From Lysobacter antibioticus (GTDB lineage: Bacteria > Pseudomonadota > Gammaproteobacteria > Xanthomonadales > Xanthomonadaceae), in NCBI RefSeq assembly GCF_001442535.1, contig NZ_CP013141.1:1284372-1348371 (forward strand): DNA of 64,000 nucleotides. The letters run 5' to 3'. This document shows, piece by piece, positions 21,652 to 30,261 of the stretch (position 1 is its first letter; each line of letters begins with the position of its first letter). Made by a program: the position numbers and the translations under genes. The notes under the pieces are model-generated. The model made no database searches and was not told the origin of the DNA. It saw only the letters and a list, made by a program, of their open reading frames with translations.

Positions 21652-22377
21652 GTGAATCCGCCCTTCCTGATCCTCGAGACCGGCCAGCCGGTCGCCTCCA
21701 TGCGCCGCCACCGCGGCTTTCCGCATTGGATCCGGGTCGCGGCCGGGCTCGATCGCGACGAAGCGGTGGTGGTCAACGTCGAACACGGCGAGCCGCTGCC
21801 GAGCCGCGACGGCTTCGCCGGCGCGATCGTCACCGGCTCGGGCGCGATGGTCACCGACCGCGCCGACTGGAGCGAACGCAGCGCCGCCTGGTTGCGCGAG
21901 GCCGCGCACGCGCGCCTGCCGCTGTTCGGCATCTGCTACGGCCATCAGTTGCTCGCCCACGCGCTCGGCGGCGAAGTCGGCAACCACCCGGCCGGCCGCG
22001 AGATGGGCACGATCGGCCTGGAGCTGCACGCCAGCGCCGGCGACGACCCCTTGTTCGCCGGCCTGCCTAATCAATTCCCGGCCCAGGCCACGCACCTGCA
22101 AACCGTGTTGCGCGCACCCGAGGGCGCCACCGTGCTGGCGCGTTCGGCCCACGACGCCTGCCACGCCTTCCGTTGGGGCGAAAACGCCTGGGGCGTGCAG
22201 TTCCATCCCGAATTCAGCGCCACGCACATGCGCGGCTATGTGCGGGCGCGCCAGGACGCGCTGCGCAACGAAGGCCATTGCCCGCGGACCATCGCCGGCA
22301 GCGTCAGCGCCACGCCGTTCGCACGGCGCGTGCTGCGGCGTTTCGTCGGCCACGCGCGCGCGCTGCACGGGCGCTGA
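21652..22377 (+). CDS. Class I glutamine amidotransferase, GMP synthase-like
   Basis: The GTG start at 21652 gives 241 residues with a complete triad: nucleophile Cys95 in LFGICYGHQLLAHALGG, then His185 and Glu187 in WGVQFHPEF. An oxyanion region TGSGAMV lies near 61-67. It is a stand-alone GATase of the GuaA N-terminal type and has no synthetase partner domain. Related proteins may hydrolyse gamma-glutamyl compounds or donate ammonia to an unknown partner. The GTG has no ATG alternative in the family-matching region. The next gene is an unrelated membrane protein 103 bp downstream. Confidence 0.88.
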   Translation: MNPPFLILETGQPVASMRRHRGFPHWIRVAAGLDRDEAVVVNVEHGEPLPSRDGFAGAIVTGSGAMVTDRADWSERSAAWLREAAHARLPLFGICYGHQLLAHALGGEVGNHPAGREMGTIGLELHASAGDDPLFAGLPNQFPAQATHLQTVLRAPEGATVLARSAHDACHAFRWGENAWGVQFHPEFSATHMRGYVRARQDALRNEGHCPRTIAGSVSATPFARRVLRRFVGHARALHGR

Positions 22378-22480
22378 GCGCCGCGTCCGCGCGGTCGCGG
22401 GCCTGCGACCGTCCGGCCTCATTCGTTGCACCGACTTCGTATTCACCGAGCAATACGGCCCCACGGCCAGGATCGATCCG

Positions 22481-23413
22481 ATGACCCCACCGATGCGCAA
22501 GGTACCGCTGACCCACGGCGTGCAATGGCTGATCCGCGCGATCAACCTGGGCACGCGCAATCCGCGCGCGATCTTCGGCGCCGCGGTGCTGTTCATGGCG
22601 GTGCTGTACCTGCTGGCGCTGGTGCTGGCGACCCCGGCGCGCAGTCTCGCCGGCGCCGCCGACCCCGACATGGCCAGCGTCGCGACCGCGCTGATCCCGA
22701 TGTTCGTCGCCCTGGTGCTGTTGCTGCCGATCCTGCTGGCCGGCCTGATGCACGTGATCCGCGAAGCCGAGGCCGGACGGCCGACCCGCGCGCGCGATCT
22801 GTTCGCGCCGCTGCGCCTGGGCAAGGCCGGTCCGCTCGCGCTGCTGGGCCTGATCCAGATCGCCCTGACCCTGGTCAGCACCGGGCTGGTGGTCTGGCTG
22901 GCCGGCCAGGATTACTGGCCGCAGTACCTGGAAATGATGCGCAGCGCGCTCAGCGGCCATGTCACCACCGCGCCGGAACCCGATCACCCGGGCCTGATGA
23001 TGCTGGTGCAGTTCCTGTTCAACTATTTCAGCAACGCGATCCTGCTGATCTCGGTGCCGCTGATCATGTTCTCCGGGCTGAGCCTGTCGGATGCGGTCAA
23101 GCGCAGCGTCAGCGCCTCGCTGTGGAACCTCGGCGCCTATCTGCTCGCGGCGATGCTGTTCGTGCTCGGCGTGGTGGTGTCGGCGGTGCTGGCGAGCGTG
23201 ATCGCGATCGTGCTGGTGCAGATCGGCAGCCTCATCCACCCGGTGGTCGGCGCCCTGCTCGCCGCCTCGCTGTACCTGGCCTACGGCGCCGTCGTTGTGG
23301 TGGTCATGGTCGGCACTTGTTACTACGCCTGGCGCGACGTGTTCGGCCAGGGCGAACAGCCGGTCACGCAGCAGGCCTCATCGACGCCGCGTCCGGGACA
23401 GTTGGAAGCCTGA
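22481..23413 (+). CDS. BPSS1780-like integral membrane protein
   Basis: The ATG at 22481 gives 310 residues. The protein starts RKVPLTHGVQWLIRAINLG, the style of the BPSS1780 membrane-protein family, then has about six hydrophobic segments. These lie near 37-58, 70-92, 115-140, 170-200, 215-245 and 250-285. No catalytic motif is seen. It could form an operon with the amidotransferase (same strand, 103 bp gap), but a functional link is not evident. It is convergent with the RDD gene, whose stop is 20 bp away. Function unknown. Confidence 0.75.
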   Translation: MTPPMRKVPLTHGVQWLIRAINLGTRNPRAIFGAAVLFMAVLYLLALVLATPARSLAGAADPDMASVATALIPMFVALVLLLPILLAGLMHVIREAEAGRPTRARDLFAPLRLGKAGPLALLGLIQIALTLVSTGLVVWLAGQDYWPQYLEMMRSALSGHVTTAPEPDHPGLMMLVQFLFNYFSNAILLISVPLIMFSGLSLSDAVKRSVSASLWNLGAYLLAAMLFVLGVVVSAVLASVIAIVLVQIGSLIHPVVGALLAASLYLAYGAVVVVVMVGTCYYAWRDVFGQGEQPVTQQASSTPRPGQLEA

Positions 23414-23433
23414 CCCACGCTACGGCTGGCGCG

Positions 23434-24135
23434 CTACAGGCCGCCGGCCTGATACACGGCCGCGTCCATCGTGGCCTGCATCGCGCCGAACAGCCGGACC
23501 ATCGCGAACAAGGTCGCCGACAGCTGCAGAAACACCCAAGCCCAGCCCCACAGCGGCATGCGCGCGTCGCCGTCGCGTACCACCCGCGCACCGGCCAGGC
23601 GGTCGTGCAGGGCGCGGTGTTCGGGTTTCGCCATCGCCAGCAGATGGCCGATATTCAAGCTCAGCCACGACAGACTGCCGCCGAAATAACGCAGGGCGAT
23701 GCGGCCCGGGTCGAGCGCCTGTCCGTCCATGCCGGTCACGCGCAGGCCCAACGCGCGCTTGCCGGGCGTGGCCTGCCACGGCGACAGCACGAAACCGAGC
23801 TCATACACCGCGCCGAGCAGTGCGAAGGCGAGAATCCAGCCGAACACCAGCGCGGTCAACGCGGTCACCGTGGTCGTAGCCGCCGCATGCAGGGCCGGAT
23901 CGGCGATCAGCCGTTGCGCGAAACCGCCGAAGGACAGGTCGTCGAGCACCGCATCGGCCATCACCTCGGCCGTGCGTGCGGCCATCGCCGCATAGGCCCG
24001 CCGGGCCGATTCGGCCAGGGCCAGCCACTGGCCGGCGCCGATGACAGTGGTCGCCGCGGCGACCGCGGCCGCATCCAGCGACCAGGCCGCGTAGCGCGGC
24101 CAGAACCCGGCCGGCGCGCTCGCCGGTGCGCTCAT
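23434..24135 (-). CDS. RDD-family membrane protein translationally coupled to tatC
   Basis: The protein has 233 residues and starts MSAPASAPAGFWPRYAAWSLDAAAV, the Arg-Asp-type opening of RDD domains. Membrane segments follow near 25-45, 85-112, 150-165 and 200-222. The signature region WQATPGKRALGLRVTGMDGQALDPGRIALRYFGG (split, about 125-160) is typical. Its ATG overlaps the tatC stop by 4 bp, which implies translational coupling. RDD proteins are poorly understood (some are implicated in ion transport). Co-translation with Tat is seen here; a role in Tat export would be inference. Confidence 0.85.
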   Translation of the reverse strand: MSAPASAPAGFWPRYAAWSLDAAAVAAATTVIGAGQWLALAESARRAYAAMAARTAEVMADAVLDDLSFGGFAQRLIADPALHAAATTTVTALTALVFGWILAFALLGAVYELGFVLSPWQATPGKRALGLRVTGMDGQALDPGRIALRYFGGSLSWLSLNIGHLLAMAKPEHRALHDRLAGARVVRDGDARMPLWGWAWVFLQLSATLFAMVRLFGAMQATMDAAVYQAGGL

Positions 24136-24950
24136 CGGTCGCGCGCGTCCCCGGTCGAAGCGTCGTCCTCGTCGTCGCGGCCGCGACGGTCGGAGGCCAC
24201 CCACTTCGCGGCGATGATGCCGATCTCGTAAAGGATGCACATCGGAATCGCCAGCATCAGCTGCGAGACCACGTCCGGCGGGGTGATCACCGCGGCGATG
24301 ACGAAGATGCCGACCACCGCGTAACCGCGCGCCTCCTTGAGCTGGGCCGGGGTGACCCAGCCGAGCAGGGCCAGGATCACCAGCGCCACCGGCACTTCGA
24401 AGCTGATGCCGAAGGCCAGGAACAGGATCAGCACGAAATCCAGGTAGGCGTTGATGTCGGTCATCATCGCCACCCCAACCGGAGTGACCTTGACCAGGAA
24501 GCCGAACACCGACGGCAGCACCAGGAAGAACGCGAACGCGCAGCCGGCGTAGAACAGCACCAGCGCCGACACCAGCAGCGGCAGGGCCAATCGCTTCTCG
24601 CGCCGATACAGGCCGGGCGCGACGAAGGCCCAGGCCTGGTACAGCAGCCACGGCATGGTGACCATGAGCGCGGCGAAGAACGCCAGCTTGAGCGGCGCCG
24701 AGAACGGCGAGGCGACTTCCACCGCGATCAGCTGGCTGCCGGCCGGCAGCTTGGCCAGCAGCGGCGTCGCCAGGTAGTGATAGAGCTTGTTGGCGAACGG
24801 CAGAAAGCCGAGGAAGACGATGATCAGCCCGGTCACGCCGCGCAGCAGGCGTGCGCGCAGTTCGATCAGGTGATCGAGCAGACGCGGTTCGGGCGAGGCA
24901 TCGTCGCCGGGGCCGCCGGCCTGCGGCGCGCGGGATTCAGCGTCGCTCAT
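24132..24950 (-). CDS. tatC: Sec-independent protein translocase TatC
   Basis: TatC is the polytopic receptor subunit of the twin-arginine translocase and recognises RR signal peptides together with TatB. The protein has 272 residues from ATG 24950. It has the conserved LLDHLIELRARLLRG near the start, six transmembrane segments, and the motifs PWLLYQAWAFVAPGLYRREKR and GISFEVPVALVIL. A C-terminal acidic tail ends the protein. The start overlaps the tatB end by 14 bp. The frame extends upstream to 25094 only as shadow of tatB. The operon is tatA-tatB-tatC-RDD. Confidence 0.97.
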   Translation of the reverse strand: MSDAESRAPQAGGPGDDASPEPRLLDHLIELRARLLRGVTGLIIVFLGFLPFANKLYHYLATPLLAKLPAGSQLIAVEVASPFSAPLKLAFFAALMVTMPWLLYQAWAFVAPGLYRREKRLALPLLVSALVLFYAGCAFAFFLVLPSVFGFLVKVTPVGVAMMTDINAYLDFVLILFLAFGISFEVPVALVILALLGWVTPAQLKEARGYAVVGIFVIAAVITPPDVVSQLMLAIPMCILYEIGIIAAKWVASDRRGRDDEDDASTGDARDR

Positions 24951-25449
24951 CGTTCGGCGTCGGTGTCTTGGAGGAAGGGCGGTAGTCCGGCAAGGCGGCG
25001 CTGGCGTAATCGTGGGTCGGCGGTGCGTCTTCGGCCGGGGCCGGAGCGGCCTCGACCGGAGCAGCGTCGGCCGAAGCTTCGGCGGCGTGCGCATCGCCGG
25101 AGGCGGTCGCGCCGTCGGCGGCGACCTCCCCGGACTGGCTGGCGGCGGCGCCGACCGGCGCGGCGATGCTGCGGTTCATGGCGTCGACCTCGTCGCGCAT
25201 GGCCCGGCCGCTGTCGCGCAACTGGCCTTGCACGTCGCGCAAGTCGTCCTGGGCCTGGCGCAGGCTGCGCTTGAGGTCTTCGTCGGCGAGCTCGTTCTCG
25301 AGTTCGGACTTGACCGAATACCACTGCGCCCGGGCGCGCCGCACCCACAGACCGGCGAAGCGCGCGGCCTTGGGCAAGCGTTCGGGACCGAGCACGATCA
25401 AAGCCACGATCGCGATCACGAAGACTTCCGAGAAGCCTATGTCGAACAT
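24937..25449 (-). CDS. tatB: Sec-independent protein translocase TatB
   Basis: The protein has 170 residues: MFDIGFSEVFVIAIVALIVLGPERLP is the membrane helix with the TatB-typical Glu and Pro. It is followed by an amphipathic helix (KAARFAGLWVRRARAQWYS), a coiled-coil-like charged region, and an Ala/Pro/Glu-rich, low-complexity tail from about residue 95. TatB forms the substrate-binding complex with TatC. It lies 49 bp after tatA and overlaps tatC by 14 bp. The tail is poorly conserved in the family. Confidence 0.96.
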   Translation of the reverse strand: MFDIGFSEVFVIAIVALIVLGPERLPKAARFAGLWVRRARAQWYSVKSELENELADEDLKRSLRQAQDDLRDVQGQLRDSGRAMRDEVDAMNRSIAAPVGAAASQSGEVAADGATASGDAHAAEASADAAPVEAAPAPAEDAPPTHDYASAALPDYRPSSKTPTPNDERR

Positions 25450-25498
25450 GGTCTGGGGCTGGCCTGCGGAAGGGCGGAGCGCGTCGGGGCCGCGAGCG

Positions 25499-25732
25499 TC
25501 AGCGCGGGGTGTGCTCGTCGTTGCGCGAGGACGGCGCCTTGTCGGACGCGTTGTCTTGACGGGTTTCGTCGTTGAGCTGCTGCGTCGGCTTGTCGTCGTC
25601 GTGCATGCCCTTCTTGAAGCCCTTCACGGCTTCGCCGACGTCTTTGCCGATGTTGCCCAGACGCTTGGTGCCGAAAACCAGAACGACGATCAGCAGGACG
25701 ACGACCCAGTGAATCCAACTCATGCTGCCCAT
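25499..25732 (-). CDS. tatA: Sec-independent protein translocase TatA
   Basis: The protein has 77 residues: [29 protein letters not shown], one membrane helix with the conserved FGTKRL hinge. An amphipathic helix ([14 protein letters not shown]) and a charged tail follow. TatA oligomerises to form the conducting element of the Tat system. An alternative start is the internal ATG at 25723 (MSWIHWVV), which suits the family equally well. It is the first gene of tatABC-RDD; the promoter must lie in 25733-25990. Confidence 0.96.
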   Translation of the reverse strand: MGSMSWIHWVVVLLIVVLVFGTKRLGNIGKDVGEAVKGFKKGMHDDDKPTQQLNDETRQDNASDKAPSSRNDEHTPR

Positions 25733-25848
25733 GGCGGTGTCCCGTTAAACCCGTTGATAGTGGATGAGAACCTCAAGCCGGCTGGTCCGATCAGCGCGTC
25801 CGCGGCCGGCGCGATGTCGCTGCGCGCAACCGGGGCCGTGAGGATACC

Positions 25849-25872
25849 GCAACCTTTGTAACAGAAGGTTGC
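25849..25872. terminator. Perfect 8-bp hairpin between SYLF gene and tatA
   Basis: GCAACCTT (25849-25856) and AAGGTTGC (25865-25872) enclose an 8-base loop, downstream of the SYLF gene and upstream of tatA on the minus strand. There is no T-run. It may be a weak terminator or a regulatory hairpin in the tat leader region. Confidence 0.35.
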
Positions 25873-25990
25873 GACGCCGGCCGTCCGATACAGATCGACA
25901 CCGCCCGGCTACGGACAATGAGCCTGCGGTCACGCGCCGGCGCTGGCGAACCGTCATGCCGCCGCCATCGAACCGCAACCGGCAGGCCGA

Positions 25991-26908
25991 TCAGGGCAGC
26001 GGTTCGACCTTGGCCGGGTTGGCCGGCACGGTCTCGAACGGCTGCGGCTGGCCCTGAACGGGCTGCGGCTGGGCCGGCTCGGCCGGCGCCAGGCGGGTCC
26101 GCGCCGGTGCAGCTTGAGCGGCGGCCGCGGCTTGGGCGGGGGTCACTCCGGATTCCGGATAGACCGTGGCGCCGAGCGCGGGGCGCTGGTCTTCGGCGGT
26201 GCGGTTGGCCCGCGCGGTCGCGCTGGCTTCTTCGAGACGGTCGCGGAAATCGACCACGGCCGTGGACGGCTGGCCGTTGGCGCGGCCCTCGAAAATCATG
26301 CGCGGGGTGCTGCCTTCGCCGTAGACGGCCTGGTTGGCGTCGTCGTCGATCGACAGCGCGGCGCCGTCGAGGGCGATGCCGGCGAACAGGCCGCGCGCGC
26401 GCGACCACGACCAGATCTCGGCCTTGAGCTGGCCGTCGGTGGCGGCCGCGGCGGTGCGGCCGACCGGGCCGGCGGCGACGCTGGCGTCGGCGCCGAGGGT
26501 GACCTTGCCGTTGACAATCGAATCCAGGCCGCGATCGCCGCGGAACACCAGCACGATGTCGGAGGACTGCACGCCGGCCTGGAAGCCGAAGCTGCCGCCG
26601 GTGAGCTTGACGAAGCTCGGGTTCGACCAGGTGCCATCGGGGTTCTTGACCGAGACCAGGCCATGGCCGCGGCGGCCGCCGACCACCAGGCCGATCTTCA
26701 AGGTGTCGGGCACCACGACTATCGCGCGCGCCTCGTCGAACAGCTTGTCGGGAATCGAGGATTCGGGGATCTGCTGGATGTCGCCGAGCACGCGCACCGC
26801 ATCGCGTGCGCGCTGATCCTCGGTCGGGCCGGCCACGGCGGCGGTGGCGGCGATACCCAGGCTCAGGGCGAGACTCAGACTCAGGACGCGAGGCAAGGAA
26901 CGGGACAT
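25991..26908 (-). CDS. Exported SYLF-domain (YSC84-like) lipid-binding protein
   Basis: The ATG at 26908 gives 305 residues. A signal peptide (MSRSLPRVLSLSLALSLGIAATAAVAG) precedes the SYLF domain at about 40-230. Recognisable blocks are SIPDKLFDEARAIVVVPDTLKIGLVVGGRRGHGLV, SFGFQAGVQSSDIVLVF and ARGLFAGIALDGAAL (split here; residues about 45-205). The C-terminal 60 residues are Ala/Pro/Gln-rich. SYLF domains bind phosphoinositides in eukaryotes; bacterial members are periplasmic or secreted with an unknown role. It lies upstream of tatA on the same strand with 258 bp between, probably a separate unit. Confidence 0.88.
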   Translation of the reverse strand: MSRSLPRVLSLSLALSLGIAATAAVAGPTEDQRARDAVRVLGDIQQIPESSIPDKLFDEARAIVVVPDTLKIGLVVGGRRGHGLVSVKNPDGTWSNPSFVKLTGGSFGFQAGVQSSDIVLVFRGDRGLDSIVNGKVTLGADASVAAGPVGRTAAAATDGQLKAEIWSWSRARGLFAGIALDGAALSIDDDANQAVYGEGSTPRMIFEGRANGQPSTAVVDFRDRLEEASATARANRTAEDQRPALGATVYPESGVTPAQAAAAAQAAPARTRLAPAEPAQPQPVQGQPQPFETVPANPAKVEPLP

Positions 26909-27169
26909 GGGGGACTCCGGCGGACGGCGGAAACAGACATGTTCGCAAGTAGAACATGCTCGGCGCGCTCGACGGTACGTCGCATCGACGCTGCACCGGC
27001 TCGACAGCACCGGTTCGTGCAGGTCGCGAACGCGCAGCGGGCACGTTCATCGTAACGGGCCCGATCGCAGGACCGAGCCTTCGACGAGGCTAGCGATTCG
27101 GCGATGAATCGTCGCGGAATCGCGGCCGGCTCGCGTGCGCCGCTTGCGGCCCGGTGCGATGGGCGCCGA

Positions 27170-28153
27170 TCAGCGCGGCGGCTTCGACGAGTGCGTCGCG
27201 GGATCGAGCAGCCCCGACAGCCAGTGCGCGAGATTCAAGGTGAACTGGTAGTTCCGTTCGGCTCCGGACGCATTCATGCCCATCGGACGCCGTTCCGCGC
27301 CTTGCACCTGGGTGGTGAACATCGCCGCTTCGCCGAAGAACGCCGCGCGCCCTTTTCCGACCCGCATCACCGCACCTTGCAGCCAACCGGCGACCGGCAC
27401 GCGCGCGGTGTCGGCATCGAACCGCCAGGCTTTCTTCGGCATCAACGACACATAGCCCTGCGGCAGGATCAGCAGCGGTTCGGCCTCGGCCGGCGCCTGG
27501 AACGCCTGGCCGGTGAAACTGCGCACTTGCGCGACCGATTCGGATTCGTCGCGGCCGCGCACGGCCGCATGCCGGGTCAGGCTGCCTGCATCGACGCGGA
27601 ACAAACCCGGCTGCTGGAAGATCTGCGCGCGCCGCGCCGGGTCGGCATCGAAGCCGGGCATGGCGAAGCCGTCGTTGAACTTCACCCCGAATGCCGCGGC
27701 GAGCCTGGCCGCCGCACCCGCCAGCGGCATGTGATCGGCAATCAGCCACAAGCTTCCGCCCTCACGCACCCAACGCCGGGTCGCGCGGATCTCGGCGGCG
27801 CCGAACGCCGATGGGGTCGGATAAGGGTAATCGTCCCATTCGGCGGCACTGGGCTGGGCGTTGGCGATCACCACGATGGCGCACGGCGCCAAGCTGGCAC
27901 GGGTGAAGGCGCCGCGCAGCGGACGCACCGCATAGCCGTCGCGGCGCAGCAACTCGCCGAAGGACCAGTAACGCCCGTCGAGGGTATGGAAATTATGGTG
28001 CGCCTCGTCGACGCACACGCTCGGCCCGCGCCCTGCGGCATAGGCCGGCGAGACGATCGGCGGCCGATAGTCGCGTTCGGGCAGCTGTTGCGCGATCGCC
28101 GGCGTGCAGCAGGCCGCGGCAACGACACCCGACCTCAAAACCTTCCCGAACAT
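27170..28153 (-). CDS. Secreted DUF4350-like protein
   Basis: The protein has 327 residues with a signal peptide (MFGKVLRSGVVAAACCTPAIAQQ). The following region has VCVDEAHHNFHTLDGRYWSFGELLRRDGYAVRP (split; residues about 46-80) and GGSLWLIADHMPLAGAAARLAAAFGV. Together these give the glutamine-amidotransferase-like fold of the DUF4350 group, here as a soluble periplasmic version. A C-terminal block FFGEAAMFTTQVQG with MGMNASGAERNYQFTLNLAHWL resembles the end of that domain. There is no catalytic cysteine in a nucleophile elbow, so a hydrolase role is doubtful. It is divergent from hemH, with 197 bp shared upstream DNA. Function unknown. Confidence 0.65.
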   Translation of the reverse strand: MFGKVLRSGVVAAACCTPAIAQQLPERDYRPPIVSPAYAAGRGPSVCVDEAHHNFHTLDGRYWSFGELLRRDGYAVRPLRGAFTRASLAPCAIVVIANAQPSAAEWDDYPYPTPSAFGAAEIRATRRWVREGGSLWLIADHMPLAGAAARLAAAFGVKFNDGFAMPGFDADPARRAQIFQQPGLFRVDAGSLTRHAAVRGRDESESVAQVRSFTGQAFQAPAEAEPLLILPQGYVSLMPKKAWRFDADTARVPVAGWLQGAVMRVGKGRAAFFGEAAMFTTQVQGAERRPMGMNASGAERNYQFTLNLAHWLSGLLDPATHSSKPPR

Positions 28154-28294
28154 GCCTTCGTTCTCCCAGGAAACACCGCACGACCACCCGCGGACACTAG
28201 CGCGATCCCGTGCGCGGCGGCCACCGCCAGACTCGGCAACGTCCGGACACGGATCGCGTTGACCGGCGCTACGCCGGCACCGTGCTATCGCTGC

Positions 28295-28311
28295 GATCGA
28301 AAACTTCGATC
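28295..28311. promoter_or_regulatory. Perfect palindrome upstream of hemH (possible operator)
   Basis: GATCGAA (28295-28301) and TTCGATC (28305-28311) are separated by three bases, 40 bp before the hemH start in the divergent hemH/DUF4350 promoter region. A symmetric 17-bp site at this distance could bind a dimeric repressor. No known consensus was recognised. Confidence 0.35.
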
Positions 28312-28350
28312 CCGCGGAGATTTCGCTGGCGGGGCGCCGGGTGTCATCCT

Positions 28351-29352
28351 ATGCCCATGCCCGCCACCGCCAGCATCACCGACCGCGACGCCCCCTCCAC
28401 GGCCGATACCGCCGTGGTCCTGGTCAATCTCGGCACGCCCGATGCGCCGAACACGCGCGCGGTGCGCCGTTATCTGTCCGAATTCCTGCACGACCGCCGC
28501 GTCGTCGACATGAGCCGCTGGCTGTGGTGCCCGCTGCTGCATTTCGCCATCCTGCCCCTGCGCAGCGGCAAGGTCGCCAACAAATACGCCAGCGTCTGGC
28601 TGCCGGAAGGCTCGCCCTTGGCCGTGCACACGCGCCGACTCGCGCAGGCCGTCCAGCAGGAGTTGCCCGAGGTGCGCCTGCTGCACGCGATGCGTTACGG
28701 CCAGCCGTCGTGGAAGCAACTGCTGCTGCGGCTGCAAGCCGAAGGCGTGCGGCGCGTGTTGGCCCTGCCGCTGTATCCGCAGTACTCGACCTCGACCACG
28801 GCCTCGGTCGGCGACGTGCTCGGCCGCGCCGAAGGCCTGGCGACGCGCCTGGTCGACCATTACCACGACGATCCGGACTGGGTCGCAGCCGTGGGCGACT
28901 CGATCCATCGCCATCGCGCCAACGAAGGCGACGGCGAGCACTTGCTGTTCTCGTTCCACGGCCTGCCGCAACGCTTCGTCGACCAGGGCGACCCGTATGC
29001 CCGTCAATGCGAAACCAGCGCGCGCGCCATCGCCGGGGCGCTGAACCTGCCCGACGAGGCCTGGACGCTGAGCTATCAATCGCGCTTCGGCCGCGAGCGC
29101 TGGCTGGAACCGTCCACCGCCGGCACCCTGGACGCGCTGGCGGCGCGCGGCATCAAGCGCGTCGACGTGGTCGCGCCGGGATTCGCGGTCGATTGCCTGG
29201 AAACCCTGGAAGAGGTCGCGATGATGCTGGCCGAGGATTTCGCCGAACACGGCGGCGAACTGCGCTACGTGCCCTGCCTCAACGAGTCGCCGGCGCATGC
29301 CGCGCTGCTGGCCGGCATCGCCCGGCGCGAGCTCGGAGCCTGGGAGCGATGA
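28351..29352 (+). CDS. hemH: Ferrochelatase
   Basis: Ferrochelatase inserts Fe2+ into protoporphyrin IX, the last step of protoheme synthesis, at the inner membrane face. From ATG 28351 it has 333 residues. Motifs are TAVVLVNLGTPDAPNTRAVRRYL (residues 16-38, split), LPLYPQYSTST, the catalytic His in LLFSFHGLPQRF near 217-228, and the PGFAVDCLETLEE block near 277-289. A second in-frame ATG lies six bases on. The end overlaps the next hydrolase gene by 4 bp. The open frame reaching 28210 upstream has no family similarity. Confidence 0.96.
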   Translation: MPMPATASITDRDAPSTADTAVVLVNLGTPDAPNTRAVRRYLSEFLHDRRVVDMSRWLWCPLLHFAILPLRSGKVANKYASVWLPEGSPLAVHTRRLAQAVQQELPEVRLLHAMRYGQPSWKQLLLRLQAEGVRRVLALPLYPQYSTSTTASVGDVLGRAEGLATRLVDHYHDDPDWVAAVGDSIHRHRANEGDGEHLLFSFHGLPQRFVDQGDPYARQCETSARAIAGALNLPDEAWTLSYQSRFGRERWLEPSTAGTLDALAARGIKRVDVVAPGFAVDCLETLEEVAMMLAEDFAEHGGELRYVPCLNESPAHAALLAGIARRELGAWER

Positions 29353-30215
29353 CGGCGTTGCAGGAATTCGCCGTCGACAGCGTGTTCGGCCGCCTGGCCG
29401 GCCTGCGCAACGGCCAGGTCGGCGCCCCGCGTCTGCTCGCCCTGCACGGCTGGCTCGACAACGCCGCCAGTTTCGTGCCGATCGCGCCCTGGTTCGAGGG
29501 CTTCGACCTGGTCGCCCCGGACCTGCCGGGCCATGGCGCCAGCGCGCATCTGCCGCCGGCCGCCGACTACACCTTGATCACCGCCGCGCGCGCCGCGCTC
29601 GCGGTCGCCGACGCCTTGGGCTGGGATCGCTTCCATGTGCTCGGCCATTCGCTCGGCGGCGCCACCGCCAGCGTGGTCGCAGCGGCCACGCCGCAACGGG
29701 TCGACCGACTGCTGCTGATCGAAGCCCTGGGCTCGCTGGCCGAACCCGAAGATCGCGTCGCCGCGCGCCTGCGTGAGGCCTTCGCCGGCCAGGCCGCGCT
29801 GCTCGGCAAACAGCTACGCGTGTTCGGCGACATCGCCACCGCGGTGCGCGCGCGCATGACCGCCAACAGCCTCAGCGAACCGGTCGCGCGCCTGCTGGTC
29901 GAACGCGGCGTGGCGCCGGTGCGCAGCGACGAAAGCCAGGGCGGCTTTATCTGGCGCAGCGATCCGCGCCTGACCCTGACCACGGCGATGCGCATGAGCG
30001 AGGCGCAGATGCGCTCGCTGATCGCGGCGATCGAAAGCCCGACCTGCATGGTCTGGGCCGACCCGGCCCAGCCCTACATGCCCGACGCGCTGCGCCGCGA
30101 GCGCGCGACCCTGTTGCCGCGCGGCGAGATGCACGTGTTGGCGGGAACGCATCACCTGCATATGGAACAGCCGCGCGACGTCGGCGAGCTGTTCCGCGCC
30201 TTCCTCGCCGGCTGA
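29349..30215 (+). CDS. Alpha/beta hydrolase coupled to hemH
   Basis: The protein has 288 residues. The fold is clear: LLALHGWLDNAASF (oxyanion region, residues 29-42), DLVAPDLPGHGASAHLP, and the nucleophile elbow GHSLGG (serine near 99). A late catalytic histidine lies in AGTHHLHMEQP near 265-275, with the usual acid residue before it (MVWADPAQPY). Such proteins resemble serine hydrolases of the SerHL type. The ATG overlaps the hemH stop (ATGA), so the two are co-translated. Substrate unknown; a link with heme metabolism is suggested only by coupling. Confidence 0.88.
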   Translation: MTALQEFAVDSVFGRLAGLRNGQVGAPRLLALHGWLDNAASFVPIAPWFEGFDLVAPDLPGHGASAHLPPAADYTLITAARAALAVADALGWDRFHVLGHSLGGATASVVAAATPQRVDRLLLIEALGSLAEPEDRVAARLREAFAGQAALLGKQLRVFGDIATAVRARMTANSLSEPVARLLVERGVAPVRSDESQGGFIWRSDPRLTLTTAMRMSEAQMRSLIAAIESPTCMVWADPAQPYMPDALRRERATLLPRGEMHVLAGTHHLHMEQPRDVGELFRAFLAG

Positions 30216-30261
30216 GCGCGTCGGCTGAGCGCGCCGATCAGGCAGCCGGCTGAGCGCCGGC

